Of a stretch of 64,000 bases of DNA, positions 1 to 8,796 are shown piece after piece. The position numbers were made by a program, and so were the translations under genes. This DNA comes from Scytonema millei VB511283 (lineage in GTDB: Bacteria > Cyanobacteriota > Cyanobacteriia > Cyanobacteriales > Chroococcidiopsidaceae), in the NCBI RefSeq assembly GCF_000817735.3, contig NZ_JTJC03000002.1, positions 628,242 to 692,241 of the forward strand, written 5' to 3'. The notes beneath the pieces are model-generated. The model had not been told where the DNA came from and ran no database searches. It saw only the letters and a program-made list of their open reading frames with translations. Within the stretch, counting starts at the first letter, position 1. Each line of letters starts with the position of its first letter.

Positions 1-188
1 ATACTCCAAGTAACTACCCAGATCAGCAGCCAGTTAGGAGCAATACCAAGTAAAACTGTTCCTGGCAAGCGCATCGGTAGTAAGAGCAGACACAAACTCG
101 CCGAGCCAACAATCGCTACCCCATTAACAAACTGTCGCCAACCAGGAGACTTTTGCCACAGATATCGCAAAGATTTAAGTCCCTGCAT
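1..188 (-). CDS. mreD: MreD, rod shape-determining membrane protein (N-terminal part)
   Basis: Only the first 62 codons are inside the window; the gene runs off the left edge. The ATG at 188 opens a short basic stretch (MQGLKSLRYLWQKSPGWRQF) followed by a long hydrophobic helix with LLLLPMRLPG and then a second helix with a WLLIW core, as expected for the small polytopic MreD that works with MreB and MreC in the cell-elongation complex. It is the third gene of a minus-strand mreB-mreC-mreD run, 145 bp beyond the mreC stop. Assignment rests on gene order plus hydrophobicity; the visible sequence alone would not be decisive. Confidence 0.7.
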   Translation of the reverse strand, partial: MQGLKSLRYLWQKSPGWRQFVNGVAIVGSASLCLLLLPMRLPGTVLLGIAPNWLLIWVVTWS

Positions 189-333
189 AAAAAGAAGAGG
201 AGATTTTTTAAAATTTCAATTTTCAGAGCCTCGATCTTAAAGCAGCAAACGAAAATCGTAATTCAGACTTTGTAAATCGTAATTTTTATGTTTAGATCGA
301 GCAGGACGCACGACTAGCCATGCGCCCTACTTG

Positions 334-1083
334 CTAATGACTTTTAGAATAAACAACTACCCACTCTAGATGGGGAATGGGAGCGGAAAAGGAGACAATA
401 GCTTCGGGAGCGGGGCTTTTATTCAAGTCGATGGATTCAATCTTGCCTACGGGTAGTCCGGCGGGATAAATTTGGCTGTAGGTAGAAGTGACGATCGCAT
501 CGCCGCGTTTCACGTCAGGCACTTTATCAAAAAACTGCATCACGGCTTGACTTTCTGATAACCCGCGTAAAAATCCCGTATGACGGCTGCGACTGACTGT
601 CACCCCTAGCTGACTAGTGCGATCGCTAATTAACAGTACGCGGCTGGTACTGGGAGTGACGCTACTAATCTTACCCACCAATCCCCCAGGAGCAGTGACA
701 ATATCTCCGACTTTAATTCCCGTACTCGTACCGCGTCCCAAAGTTATTTGTTGCCACCATTGATCGGCACTACGTCCGATGACTGGAGCGACAATAGCTT
801 GTTCTAAACTATTAGCAGACTCATAACTAAGTAGTTTTTTCAACTGCTGGTTTTGGCTTTTGAGTTCTGCTAACTGAGCTTGCAGCTCTTGATTTTGAGC
901 ATCACTTAAACGCTCTGCTTGCACGGAAACCGAGCGATGAAATGGGTGAGTGATGAGCTGATAAATTTCAAAAATCAGTGCTGCTTGGGTCTGCCTGACA
1001 GTCCAAGCAGTACCAAGGGCAACAACGCATAGTAAGATCGGTAGGGCGCGTTTCTCCCACCACTGACGACGTTCGATATACAT
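334..1083 (-). CDS. mreC: Rod shape-determining protein MreC
   Basis: 249 residues. A single membrane helix lies near residues 13-30 (LPILLCVVALGTAW), followed by a coiled coil rich in Gln, Leu and Lys (about residues 55-85, e.g. LQAQLAELKSQNQQLKKLL) and then the beta-rich periplasmic domain with VAPVIGRSADQWWQQITLGRG and the glycine-rich GDIVTAPGGLVGKI segment typical of MreC. MreC is a bitopic scaffold linking cytoplasmic MreB filaments to periplasmic wall synthases. It lies 123 bp downstream of mreB on the same strand; that gap holds a GTTAAC/GTCAAC-type repeat. Length is normal for cyanobacterial MreC and no defect is seen. Confidence 0.93.
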   Translation of the reverse strand: MYIERRQWWEKRALPILLCVVALGTAWTVRQTQAALIFEIYQLITHPFHRSVSVQAERLSDAQNQELQAQLAELKSQNQQLKKLLSYESANSLEQAIVAPVIGRSADQWWQQITLGRGTSTGIKVGDIVTAPGGLVGKISSVTPSTSRVLLISDRTSQLGVTVSRSRHTGFLRGLSESQAVMQFFDKVPDVKRGDAIVTSTYSQIYPAGLPVGKIESIDLNKSPAPEAIVSFSAPIPHLEWVVVYSKSH

Positions 1084-1206
1084 AGGTTTTAGTAGTTAGC
1101 AGTCAACTCGATGGGCTGACTTAATAGGCTTTTAGGTTTAGATAACAGAGAGATATGCAATTTCGTTGACGGTTGACAGTTAACCGTTAACCGTCAACTG
1201 TTAACG

Positions 1207-2259
1207 CTAGCCGCGCCGAGAGCGATCGCTAAAGACTCGCTCCATTTGCTTAAATTTTTCCAATGCCAATCCCGTTCCTAAGACAACGCAGTGCATTGGC
1301 TCGGCTGCTACGTGGGTGACGATACCAGTCTCATGACTAATTAGCGTATCTAGTCCTTTTAACTTCGCGCCTCCACCCGCAAGCATAATACCTCGATCTA
1401 CAATGTCGGCTGCAAGTTCTGGTGGTGTCCGTTCCAGCGTCCGCTTGAGTGCTTCCACAATCACAGACAGCGGTTCTGACATACTTTCGCGAATTTCTGG
1501 TTCTTTAATTGTGACGCTGCGCGGCAAACCAGAAAGCAGATGCAATCCCCTGACTTCCATCATATTATCTTCGTCATCGCGGGAGGGATAGGCAGAGCCA
1601 ATCCGCAGCTTAATTTCTTCCGCCGTGCGTTCGCCGATGACTAGGTTGTAAATTTTCCGCATATACTGCATGATGGCTTCATTCAGCTCATCCCCTGCAA
1701 TCCGTACCGATTCGCTCAGTACCGTACCGTAAAGGCTGAGAACGGCGATTTCTGTTGTTCCACCCCCAACATCTACGATCATGCTGCCGATAGGTTCGGC
1801 AACAGGCAAACCCGCGCCGATTGCTGCTGCTAGTGGTTCATCAATCAAATAAACTTCTCTCGCACCTGCTTGAGATGCTGCATCCATTAATGCTCTGCGT
1901 TCTACCCCCGTAACTCCGCTGGGAATACCAATCACGACGCGGGGAGAGACAACCCTGCCTTCATGAACTTTTTGCATGAAATGCTTCAGCATCATTTCAG
2001 CGGCATCGAAGTCAGCAATGACTCCATCCCGTAGCGGACGAATTACCGAGACGTTCACGGGCTTGGTAGGCGTTCTACCAAGCATTTTTCTAGCTTCTTC
2101 TCCCACGGCAATCGATGATTTATCGCTTAAATCCAGCGCGATCGCCGAAGGTTCTTGCAGTACAATTCCTTTGCCAGAAACATAAATCAAGGTATTTGCA
2201 GTACCGAGATCGATACCCATATCTCTAGACAACGACAAACGGTTAAACAGACCAAACAT
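1207..2259 (-). CDS. mreB: Actin-like cell-shape protein MreB
   Basis: About 350 residues of the MreB actin family. The first phosphate loop is DMGIDLGTANTLIYV, the second is VDVGGGTTEIAVLSL, and the adenosine motif is MLAGGGAKLKGLD; RPLRDGVIADFDAAE is also diagnostic. MreB forms membrane-bound filaments that organise wall synthesis. I start at the ATG at 2259 (MFGLFNRLSLSRD), which matches the usual family N-terminus. A GTG at 2274 is in frame, but the GGGGGAG purine tract directly abuts it, which is too close for a ribosome site. First gene of mreB-mreC-mreD. The sequence looks intact. Confidence 0.96.
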   Translation of the reverse strand: MFGLFNRLSLSRDMGIDLGTANTLIYVSGKGIVLQEPSAIALDLSDKSSIAVGEEARKMLGRTPTKPVNVSVIRPLRDGVIADFDAAEMMLKHFMQKVHEGRVVSPRVVIGIPSGVTGVERRALMDAASQAGAREVYLIDEPLAAAIGAGLPVAEPIGSMIVDVGGGTTEIAVLSLYGTVLSESVRIAGDELNEAIMQYMRKIYNLVIGERTAEEIKLRIGSAYPSRDDEDNMMEVRGLHLLSGLPRSVTIKEPEIRESMSEPLSVIVEALKRTLERTPPELAADIVDRGIMLAGGGAKLKGLDTLISHETGIVTHVAAEPMHCVVLGTGLALEKFKQMERVFSDRSRRG

Positions 2260-2817
2260 ACCCACGCTTCTCACTCCCCCGTAAAAGCAAGATATAGTTT
2301 TTACACATCAGTAGAGTATTAGTAACTAGATCGGAATTCTCTTACCCCTCTAATTCGAGTTTAGTCGAGCCAACTAATTCTCGGTCAGGCTTAGTTGCAA
2401 TTCTTAGACTGGCTGACAAAAACACCCCTTCAGTTAAGAAAAGTTAACGCTTGTCCAACTAAATTCCCAAGGGTAATTTCACGGAATCTTTATACAAATT
2501 TAAGCCATTTTTTGCTTACTTTAAGTAATTCCACAGTTGTCAGTTATCAGTTATCAGTTATCAGTTATCAGTTACCGAAAAGCCAAGTTTCAATAGTTAG
2601 AAATTAGGCGGTCGGTATTAACACTTAATAGATTTGTGAAGAAACAAGTAAATGATTTACAGAAAGTAAATACATAAGTATTTTAATTTATAAAACAGTC
2701 GCTAGTACTTGACCAATGACCAATGACCAATGACAAATATACTTGCCAGTATAGGTACGGAATGAGCTACGATTGTGGTTATAGATTTCGAGTACAATTG
2801 TACTAAATTTGAGCGAT
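2260..2817. other. Divergent mreB-ssb intergenic region with repeats
   Basis: 558 bp between two divergent genes, so it should hold both promoters. It contains a TTATCAG heptad array at 2535-2574 and a short CCAATGA array at about 2711-2732. Both are members of repeat families seen in many other gaps here. Short reading frames across it are repeat translations. I see no RNA gene. Confidence 0.7.
2535..2574. repeat. TTATCAG heptad tandem repeat
   Basis: About five copies of CAGTTAT in tandem. The same heptad, in either orientation, recurs near 8766, 15488, 23415, 23967, 33790, 37209, 51835, 56324 and 59928, always in gaps between genes. Confidence 0.9.
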
Positions 2818-3186
2818 ATGAGTCTTAACGTTGTTACTCTCGTCGGTCGTGTTGGTGGCGACCCCGATATTAAGTATTTTGAGTCTGGTAGTGTCAAGTG
2901 CCGCATGACGCTAGCTGTAAGAAGACCTTCCAAAAATAGCGATGAACCAGACTGGTTCACGCTAGAAATTTGGGGTAAAACAGCGCAAACAGCCAAAGAT
3001 TACGTTCGCAAGGGAAGCCTAATTGGAATTAAGGGTTCCTTAAAGTTTGACACCTGGGACGATCGCAACACGGGTACACCGCGCTCAACACCAATCATTC
3101 TGGTGGACAAAATGGATCTTTTAGGATCTAAACGCGATAACGAAGGTGGCGGCTATAGCGGTTACAGTAGCGATGATAATTTTTGA
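2818..3186 (+). CDS. ssb: Single-stranded DNA-binding protein (OB fold)
   Basis: 122 residues from the ATG at 2818 (MSLNVVTLVGRVGGDPDIKY). An in-frame TTG nine bases upstream would only add MSD. The OB-fold features are the N-terminal NVVTLVGRVGGDP strand, the WFTLEIWGKTAQTAKDYVRKG core and IGIKGSLKFDTWDD. The tail is a short Gly/Ser-rich linker ending in an acidic SSDDNF tip, a reduced form of the usual DDDIPF tip that recruits partner proteins. SSB coats single-stranded DNA during replication and repair. Convergent with the SIMPL gene; a strong palindrome lies just after the stop. Confidence 0.93.
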   Translation: MSLNVVTLVGRVGGDPDIKYFESGSVKCRMTLAVRRPSKNSDEPDWFTLEIWGKTAQTAKDYVRKGSLIGIKGSLKFDTWDDRNTGTPRSTPIILVDKMDLLGSKRDNEGGGYSGYSSDDNF

Positions 3187-3202
3187 CCAAATTTACGCAT
3201 GT

Positions 3203-3230
3203 GTAGGGGCGCACAGCTGTGCGCCCCTAC
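3203..3230. repeat. Perfect 28-nt palindrome, probably also a terminator hairpin
   Basis: GTAGGGGCGCACAG followed immediately by its exact reverse complement. Two truncated copies of the right arm follow at about 3239-3251 and 3259-3268. It sits between the convergent ssb and SIMPL genes, where an RNA hairpin could end either transcript. There is no clear T tract, so terminator function is inference. Confidence 0.8.
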
Positions 3231-3277
3231 GATTCATCTGTGCGCCCCTACGATTCATCGCGCCCCTATATTATCGA

Positions 3278-4057
3278 TCAATAACCAATTTGCAGCGTCA
3301 CAGAAGCCTCTATTTGCTGTTCTCCACCAACTACAGGAGTCGCAGCAGCTTTATCAGCAAAAGCTGCTTCTCTTGCCATTAAAGGCATGGGAGGCTGTGG
3401 CGGGTTGGCGCTGTCGATCTGAATGCTGACAATTTCCTTTTGGCTGAAATTGAGGCTGCTAAAAACAGCACTCGCTTGCTGCTGAGCATCTTTTGTTGCT
3501 GCTTGCAGGGCTTGTTGTCTCGCTTTAGCGATCGCCTCATCTGTAGCAGTAAAACTCACCCCTTCGATCCGAGTTGCTCCAGTTTTGACGGCAGCATCAA
3601 TGATATTACCAGCTTGTGACGTTGGGACGCGGAAACTGACTGTATTTGTGGCAGAATAACCCGTAAGCCGTTGCTCGTTGTTGGCGTAATTATAAAGAGG
3701 GTTTAAATAAATTCCCGTAGTTTCTAGTTTTTCTACATTACGCGATTTCAATAAGTCCACAACTGCTGAAGATCGCCGCGCTGCTTCTTGCTGCACTTGT
3801 TGGGCTGTTTTGCCTTGTACTTCCACTCCCAAACGTACCTGAGCTAGGGTAGTGGGGATAGATTCTACCCCTCTACCCGTGACAGTGAGAGTTTTATAAC
3901 TTCGATCCATTTTTTCTGGAACTGTTTGCGCCCATACGGGAGAAATATAGCTGAGAGTTGCGATCGAGGCGATCGCAAGTAGCTGGGGAGTCAGAGATGG
4001 AAAAATAGCATTACGTTTGGTTAGAAACTTGTTTTCAGAAATTCGCGAGCGTTGCAT
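3278..4057 (-). CDS. SIMPL (DUF541) domain protein, periplasmic
   Basis: 259 residues. A basic N-terminus and a hydrophobic helix ending in SPVWAQT give a predicted signal peptide cleaved near residue 44. The mature part starts YKTLTVTGRGVESIPTTLAQVRLGVEVQGKTAQQVQQEAA, the characteristic opening of SIMPL/DUF541 proteins, and continues with VVDLLKSRNVEKLETTGIYLNPLY. The family includes BP26-like and YggE-like envelope proteins of uncertain function linked to stress tolerance. Monocistronic by appearance, convergent with ssb. No catalytic motif is known for the family, so a specific role cannot be given. Confidence 0.88.
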   Translation of the reverse strand: MQRSRISENKFLTKRNAIFPSLTPQLLAIASIATLSYISPVWAQTVPEKMDRSYKTLTVTGRGVESIPTTLAQVRLGVEVQGKTAQQVQQEAARRSSAVVDLLKSRNVEKLETTGIYLNPLYNYANNEQRLTGYSATNTVSFRVPTSQAGNIIDAAVKTGATRIEGVSFTATDEAIAKARQQALQAATKDAQQQASAVFSSLNFSQKEIVSIQIDSANPPQPPMPLMAREAAFADKAAATPVVGGEQQIEASVTLQIGY

Positions 4058-4206
4058 AGATTAAATTTGCCTCACACGTAGCCGTGCTGAATTAGAAAGC
4101 ATGGAGAAATAATTTGTTCCTAATCTGGCATCGAAGTCATTCAAATTCTGGATGCGTTACAGTTTCGGCAACAAATAGATTCACTTAGATTCGCCCAACT
4201 GACAAC

Positions 4207-5823
4207 TTACAACTTCTCTCCATTCCCCTTTCTCAGGGGAAGAATAACTGTCACTTCAGTTCCCTGCCCTACTTCGCTTTCTAAGCTAATTTCTCCACCG
4301 TGTAGGTCGATGCAAGCTTTGGCGATCGCCAGTCCTAAACCCGTGCCTGGAATGGTATCGACGTTGCTACCCCGACTGAAGGATTTAAATAGGTTGGCTC
4401 GATCTGCTGCGGGAATGCCAATACCTTCATCCTTGACAGAAAAGATTATTTGTGCATCGGTTGCTTTGAGGTCTACCTTGATACAACCACCTTGAGGAGA
4501 ATATTTAATGGCATTGGAAATTAAGTTGCTAAAGGTTTGCCGTAATAGTCGTCGATCGCCCCAAAAATTTTGCAGATCTCCTGTAGCTTGAAAGATCGAA
4601 TGGTGGCGATCGCTAGCTAGCTGTTTTTGCTCTGCGAGCGATTCCGAGCATAATTGCTTCAGATCGAGTAGCATCGGCTGAAGCTGCATCTTGCCCGACT
4701 CCGATTGATTGACGCTCAGCAGATCGTCAACCAGTTTTGCCATGTGCCGAGCTTTGTCTTCAATCAGTTGCAGAAACCGTTGCTGCTGCTTTTGGTGTAG
4801 TAAAGTGCTATTCTGCTTCAGGGTTGATGCTGATGCTAGGATGGCAGCTAGAGGCGTGCGATATTCGTGGGAAACAGTGGCAATAATTTGGGATTTCAAC
4901 GCATTGAGTTGTTTTTCTGCTGCTAATGCGGCTTGAGTCTGCGATAGAAGCTCTGCTTGCTGGATCGCGATCGCTAGCTGTACTGCCAGTTGTTGTAAGA
5001 TTTCTACCTCATCCGGTTGCCATTGCCACTCGCTAGTACTGTGGTGAGCAATTAGTAAACCCCAAGGTTGCGGGTTTGTGTAATTGTAACTGAGCTGAAT
5101 CGGTACGACTAAACTGGCTGGTGACTGAAACTTTTCTGGCAGGCGATCGCAAATTTCGCTCCAATTTGCCTCGTAGCCGCTACCAATTTGGGGGTACTCC
5201 CGAATAAAGTTACCTATTTCTAATTCGCAGCTAGACTTTGCCGAATCGGCTACAATTTGGCTGCCTTGGGTGGGAATGAACTGGCAAACCATGACGCGAT
5301 CGCATCTGAGCAGTTGGTGTACCTCTACCACTGCTGTATGTAAAATTTGCTCTACATTGAGCGACTGACGAATCCGCAACGCCGTAGTTGTAATCAAACG
5401 CTGTCGCTCTCGCGTTTTGTATAACTCGGTATGCAAGTACGATTGATTCAGGGCGTTACGCACCGCTAGCTGCAACACATCTGGCTTCAAATATTGCTTG
5501 ACAAGATAATCTCGCACGCCTTGTTTCATGGCTTGCACGGCGATCCCTTCGTTGCCTTGCCCCGTCAGCATAATCACCGCTGTCGGAGCTGCCAATTCTA
5601 GCTCTAACTTTTCCAAAAAATCTAACCCGCTCATATCTGGCAGGTAAAAATCGAGCAAAATCAAATCGCAGTATTTTTCTTGATATATTGCTAGTCCGTC
5701 TTTAGCTGAGTCAGCTTCTAGAATTTGGTAAGACTGGCGTGGATCTTTCAACAGATACCGACGATAAATTTTCCGATCTTCTGGACAGTCATCAACGATG
5801 AGTAGCGTCTGAGCGTTCGGCAT
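4207..5823 (-). CDS. Hybrid sensor kinase: REC-GAF-HisKA-HATPase
   Basis: About 538 residues. An N-terminal receiver domain (TLLIVDDCPEDRKIYRRYLL, phospho-acceptor Asp58 in CDLILLDFYLPD) is followed by a GAF domain (about 160-290) and a histidine kinase core with H-box ATVSHEYRTPLAA (His319) and HATPase boxes SNAIKYSPQGG, DEGIGIP and GTGLGLAIAKA. The GAF resembles cyanobacteriochrome GAFs (LVVPIQLS, WGLLIAHH) but shows no Cys-His bilin site, so it may not bind a chromophore. Third gene of the phytochrome operon, 200 bp after the regulator. The ATG at 5823 fits the receiver start; a TTG at 5844 preceded by AGGAGAG would add seven residues. Confidence 0.88.
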   Translation of the reverse strand: MPNAQTLLIVDDCPEDRKIYRRYLLKDPRQSYQILEADSAKDGLAIYQEKYCDLILLDFYLPDMSGLDFLEKLELELAAPTAVIMLTGQGNEGIAVQAMKQGVRDYLVKQYLKPDVLQLAVRNALNQSYLHTELYKTRERQRLITTTALRIRQSLNVEQILHTAVVEVHQLLRCDRVMVCQFIPTQGSQIVADSAKSSCELEIGNFIREYPQIGSGYEANWSEICDRLPEKFQSPASLVVPIQLSYNYTNPQPWGLLIAHHSTSEWQWQPDEVEILQQLAVQLAIAIQQAELLSQTQAALAAEKQLNALKSQIIATVSHEYRTPLAAILASASTLKQNSTLLHQKQQQRFLQLIEDKARHMAKLVDDLLSVNQSESGKMQLQPMLLDLKQLCSESLAEQKQLASDRHHSIFQATGDLQNFWGDRRLLRQTFSNLISNAIKYSPQGGCIKVDLKATDAQIIFSVKDEGIGIPAADRANLFKSFSRGSNVDTIPGTGLGLAIAKACIDLHGGEISLESEVGQGTEVTVILPLRKGNGEKL

Positions 5824-5932
5824 ATTCGGCGATCGGGAGAGCAATAACTCTCCTGAAGTTATATGTGTGCGTTCTTATAGAATTTTAAATAAAAATCAAC
5901 TAAATATAAATAAAATATTAAAACTTTACTTT

Positions 5933-6041
5933 TTGGTCATTGGTCATTGGTTGATGGTTGATGGTTGATGGTTGTTATTCTCCCTTGTCCCCCTTGTCCC
6001 CGTTCCCTGTTAACTGATAACTGTTAACTGATAACTGACGG
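5933..6041. repeat. Mixed short tandem repeats between two signalling genes
   Basis: Contains a TTGGTCAT repeat at about 5933-5950, then GGTTGATG copies, CCCTTGTCCCC copies, and a GATAACTGTTAACTGATAAC segment at about 6015-6038. The last element runs into the 3' end of the neighbouring response regulator and supplies its stop codon. Confidence 0.8.
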
Positions 6042-6476
6042 TGGCGTGTTGGCTTCGAGCCAGTATTCTACAAATGCTTGAACGGTTTTCTCTAACTCGC
6101 TAGAGTCCATTGGTTTGATTAAATAACCGTTTGCGCCTCTTTGATAGCACAATTCAACATCTTTAGGATTAGCAGATGTAGTAAATACGACTATAGGAAT
6201 TTCTTTGAAACTTATGTCTTGCTTCAGGCGCTCTAAGACATCGCGTCCGTCAATTCCTGGTAAGTTCAAATCGAGCAGGATAACTGAAGGTCTTGGCGCT
6301 ATAGCGGGGCTTTGATAATCTCCCGCCTGATACAGAAAGTCTAACACCTCATCCCCAGTCGTACAGCGATAAATGGGATTCTGCACAGTCATCCGCCGCA
6401 TTAGCCGTTGTAGCATTTTAAAATCTTCATTACTATCTTCAGCTACCAGCAACGGTTGATTCGGTCTAGTTGTCAT
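6024..6476 (-). CDS. Rcp1-like single-domain response regulator
   Basis: 150 residues, a stand-alone CheY-like receiver. The acidic pocket is in LLVAEDSNEDF, the phospho-acceptor is Asp69 (SVILLDLNLPGIDG), and the conserved Thr and Lys are in VVFTTSANP and GYLIKPMD. The pattern SNEDFKMLQRLMRR and RCTTGDEVLDFLY is typical of Rcp proteins that receive phosphate from cyanobacterial phytochromes. It lies 88 bp downstream of the phytochrome kinase gene on the same strand, making it the likely partner. The last residues (PPSVIS) and the TAA stop come from an intergenic TTATCAG-type repeat, so the C-terminus has probably been re-set by repeat insertion. Confidence 0.92.
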   Translation of the reverse strand: MTTRPNQPLLVAEDSNEDFKMLQRLMRRMTVQNPIYRCTTGDEVLDFLYQAGDYQSPAIAPRPSVILLDLNLPGIDGRDVLERLKQDISFKEIPIVVFTTSANPKDVELCYQRGANGYLIKPMDSSELEKTVQAFVEYWLEANTPPSVIS

Positions 6477-6564
6477 CCGTTCTTATAAAAACCACACGTT
6501 TTGTTACATAAGTTAATTATTTCAAGGAGTTTCACTAAGCATAAATACTTTTAGAAAGATTTAA

Positions 6565-8757
6565 TTATTGTAGGGAGAAATAAAATGTCGCTCCTGCTCC
6601 AGGGACAGATTCAACCCAGATCTTCCCACCGTGCAACTCTACAATCTTTTTGACGATCGCTAACCCCGCTCCGGTTCCCCCGCCGTATTTTTCCTGCGAG
6701 TGCAGCCGTTTGAAGAGTTTGAAAATGGTTTCGTGGTGATGGGCTTGAATGCCAATGCCGTTATCTCGGACGTAAAAGATTGTCGGTTCACCGGATCGCT
6801 CCCAATCGCCAATTTCTACCCAAGGATCTGCTTTATCGTTATATTTCAGGGCGTTACTCATTAAATTGCTGAAAACTTCGCTGACAAGAACTGGATCGCA
6901 CTCGATTGTTGGTAAACAACGGGGAATGCGAATGCTCATTTGCGCGTCTGGACGACTGGCAAATAAAACTGCGATCGCTTGTTGCAATAACTCGTTTAGA
7001 TTGGTAGCTTGTAAATTTAGTTGAGCTTTTCCTAGTAACGAGAGCCGCAGCAGAGCGTCAATCAGCGTTTCCATGCGCTGAGACAAACTCTTAATCGTTT
7101 GCAAGCAATCAACTCCGTCTAGATCCAGCAACGCCGCATAATCTTCTAGCAGAATGGTGGAGTAGTTGTAAATCCCCCGTAAAGGCTCTTTCAAATCGTG
7201 AGATGCAGCATAAGCAAAAGCAGCTAATTCGCGGTTGCTGCGCTCTAGTTCTTGGTTAATTTGGGCTAACTCTTCTGCCTTGCGTAGCACGACTCCCACG
7301 ATCGCAGTTTTTAAATCGTTGGCGCTATCGAGTTCGTAAGATTGCCAAGGCAATGACTTTAATTTAACTGTTTCCTGCCATCGTTCAAATGAATGGCGGG
7401 GTGACAGCCTTATACTCCCATTTTCTAGCTGAAACGACGAGTTTGGATCGCCTGCCCAAGTCACAGTTTGGATAACTTCGGGACGAAACCACAGGATGTA
7501 GTAGCAGCGAATCTTGGAAATTCGCAGTAACAGCAAGCCGCTGGCTGTAGCTTTAAATTCTACAGATGGGGGATAAATTTGTGGTAAAAAATCGGTAGCA
7601 AACAAGTTATCGCTTACCTGAGTATCTGCCCAGTCTATTAGCGATCGCACTTCTTCTAAGCTAGGTGTAGCTCCGACTAAAGAAATTTCATTTCCCAGAC
7701 AAACCGCTGCTCCCGTGGCGTTGGTGAGGCTCAACAGACGCGGTGCGGGTTGGATTAAAGCTTCAACAATATTACTCGCTTGGGAAATCGATTCGATTAG
7801 CTCGGATTGTAGCGATTTGAGCTTAACGCGATCGCTCAATTCCTGTTGACGAATTTTATTGGCTAACTCCAGCGAAGCCAACTGTCCCAAAAACTTGCAA
7901 GCAATCCGCACCTCAGAAGTAAGGTATTTAGGCGTATAGTGATGGCAGGCAATCAAGCCCCAAAGTTGCTGTTCCTGCATCAGGGCGATTACCAAGAGTG
8001 CTGCTACTCCCATATTGCGATGGTATTCTACGCAACAAGCATCCACACTCCTGAGAATTGACAAACTTAAGTCTACAGGTTGCTGGTTAAGCGTGACTAG
8101 ATCTACAGATGGAGCAGAGATATTGGGAATAAATCGCAGCCAACAGCGAGCGTATAATTCTCTGGCTGGCTGAGGTATATCTGTAGCAGGGTAGTGTAAC
8201 CCTAAATAGGGCGATAAATCGGCGCGTTTGGTTTCGGCAACAACGCAACCCGCACCAGTAGGATCGAATTGATAAACCATGACGCGATCGAATCCAGTCA
8301 GTTTTCTGACTTCCTCAGCAACTAATTGCAAAAATTCTGGCAAGCTAGACGTGCTTTGAATTTGAGACATTATACCCGCGATCGCTGCGTGAAAGCTGAA
8401 AAAACTAGTTTCGTGGGGCGAGTCGATTGGTTCTAGCTCTACAATTGCTTCATCTGCCGTACGATAGGCGATCGCGTCGAAATAACGTTTGCCTCGATCT
8501 GTTGAAATTGACAGCTTGAGGGGATTCCTGGTATTTTCTCCTGTTAACTGCTGCGCGATCGCGATCGCTTGTTGCGGATCTATTAAATAACTTAGAGGCT
8601 GACCGAGTAAATCTTGGGGTTGCAGCCCCAAATATGTATTGATATTACTGCTAACTTGCAATACCTTTAATTCTGGTTCTTCCAGTACCAATAGCATTCC
8701 GTGTGGCTGGATTGAGCCAGGAGCGTGAATCGGTTTTTCGTGGTTCGTCAGATTCAC
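6565..8757 (-). CDS. Phytochrome-family sensor histidine kinase (PAS-GAF-PHY-HK)
   Basis: 730 residues with phytochrome architecture: PAS domain opening KPIHAPGSIQPHGMLL; GAF domain with PATDIPQPARELY (the PASDIP-type motif) and SILRSVDACCVEYHRNMG; PHY domain with the tongue motif SPRHSFERWQE; then HisKA (AASHDLKEPLRG, His520) and HATPase (SNALKYND, DNGIGI, GTGAGLAIVKK). Cys241 aligns with the bilin-binding Cys of Cph1, and the N-terminal bacteriophytochrome Cys is absent. The residue after it, almost always His, is Cys242 here. First gene of an operon with an Rcp-like regulator and a second kinase. Expected to be a cytoplasmic red/far-red sensor, but the His loss makes its photochemistry uncertain. 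Confidence 0.93.
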   Translation of the reverse strand: MNLTNHEKPIHAPGSIQPHGMLLVLEEPELKVLQVSSNINTYLGLQPQDLLGQPLSYLIDPQQAIAIAQQLTGENTRNPLKLSISTDRGKRYFDAIAYRTADEAIVELEPIDSPHETSFFSFHAAIAGIMSQIQSTSSLPEFLQLVAEEVRKLTGFDRVMVYQFDPTGAGCVVAETKRADLSPYLGLHYPATDIPQPARELYARCWLRFIPNISAPSVDLVTLNQQPVDLSLSILRSVDACCVEYHRNMGVAALLVIALMQEQQLWGLIACHHYTPKYLTSEVRIACKFLGQLASLELANKIRQQELSDRVKLKSLQSELIESISQASNIVEALIQPAPRLLSLTNATGAAVCLGNEISLVGATPSLEEVRSLIDWADTQVSDNLFATDFLPQIYPPSVEFKATASGLLLLRISKIRCYYILWFRPEVIQTVTWAGDPNSSFQLENGSIRLSPRHSFERWQETVKLKSLPWQSYELDSANDLKTAIVGVVLRKAEELAQINQELERSNRELAAFAYAASHDLKEPLRGIYNYSTILLEDYAALLDLDGVDCLQTIKSLSQRMETLIDALLRLSLLGKAQLNLQATNLNELLQQAIAVLFASRPDAQMSIRIPRCLPTIECDPVLVSEVFSNLMSNALKYNDKADPWVEIGDWERSGEPTIFYVRDNGIGIQAHHHETIFKLFKRLHSQEKYGGGTGAGLAIVKKIVELHGGKIWVESVPGAGATFYFSLQ

Positions 8758-8765
8758 AACTTGCT

Positions 8766-8796
8766 CAGTTATCAGTTATCAGTTATCAGTTGTCAG
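8766..8796. repeat. TTATCAG heptad repeat upstream of the phytochrome gene
   Basis: About four copies of the CAGTTAT unit, the last one degenerate (CAGTTGT). It begins nine bases upstream of the phytochrome start codon, in its leader. Confidence 0.85.

Noticed and set aside
1403-2185. Plus-strand frames inside mreB and similar antisense frames in recF, TamB, P-ATPase and secA
   Set aside because: They are shadows of strongly conserved genes on the other strand.
2395-2607. 70-residue frame ending in the TTATCAG array
   Set aside because: Its C-terminus is repeat translation and there is no recognisable N-terminus.
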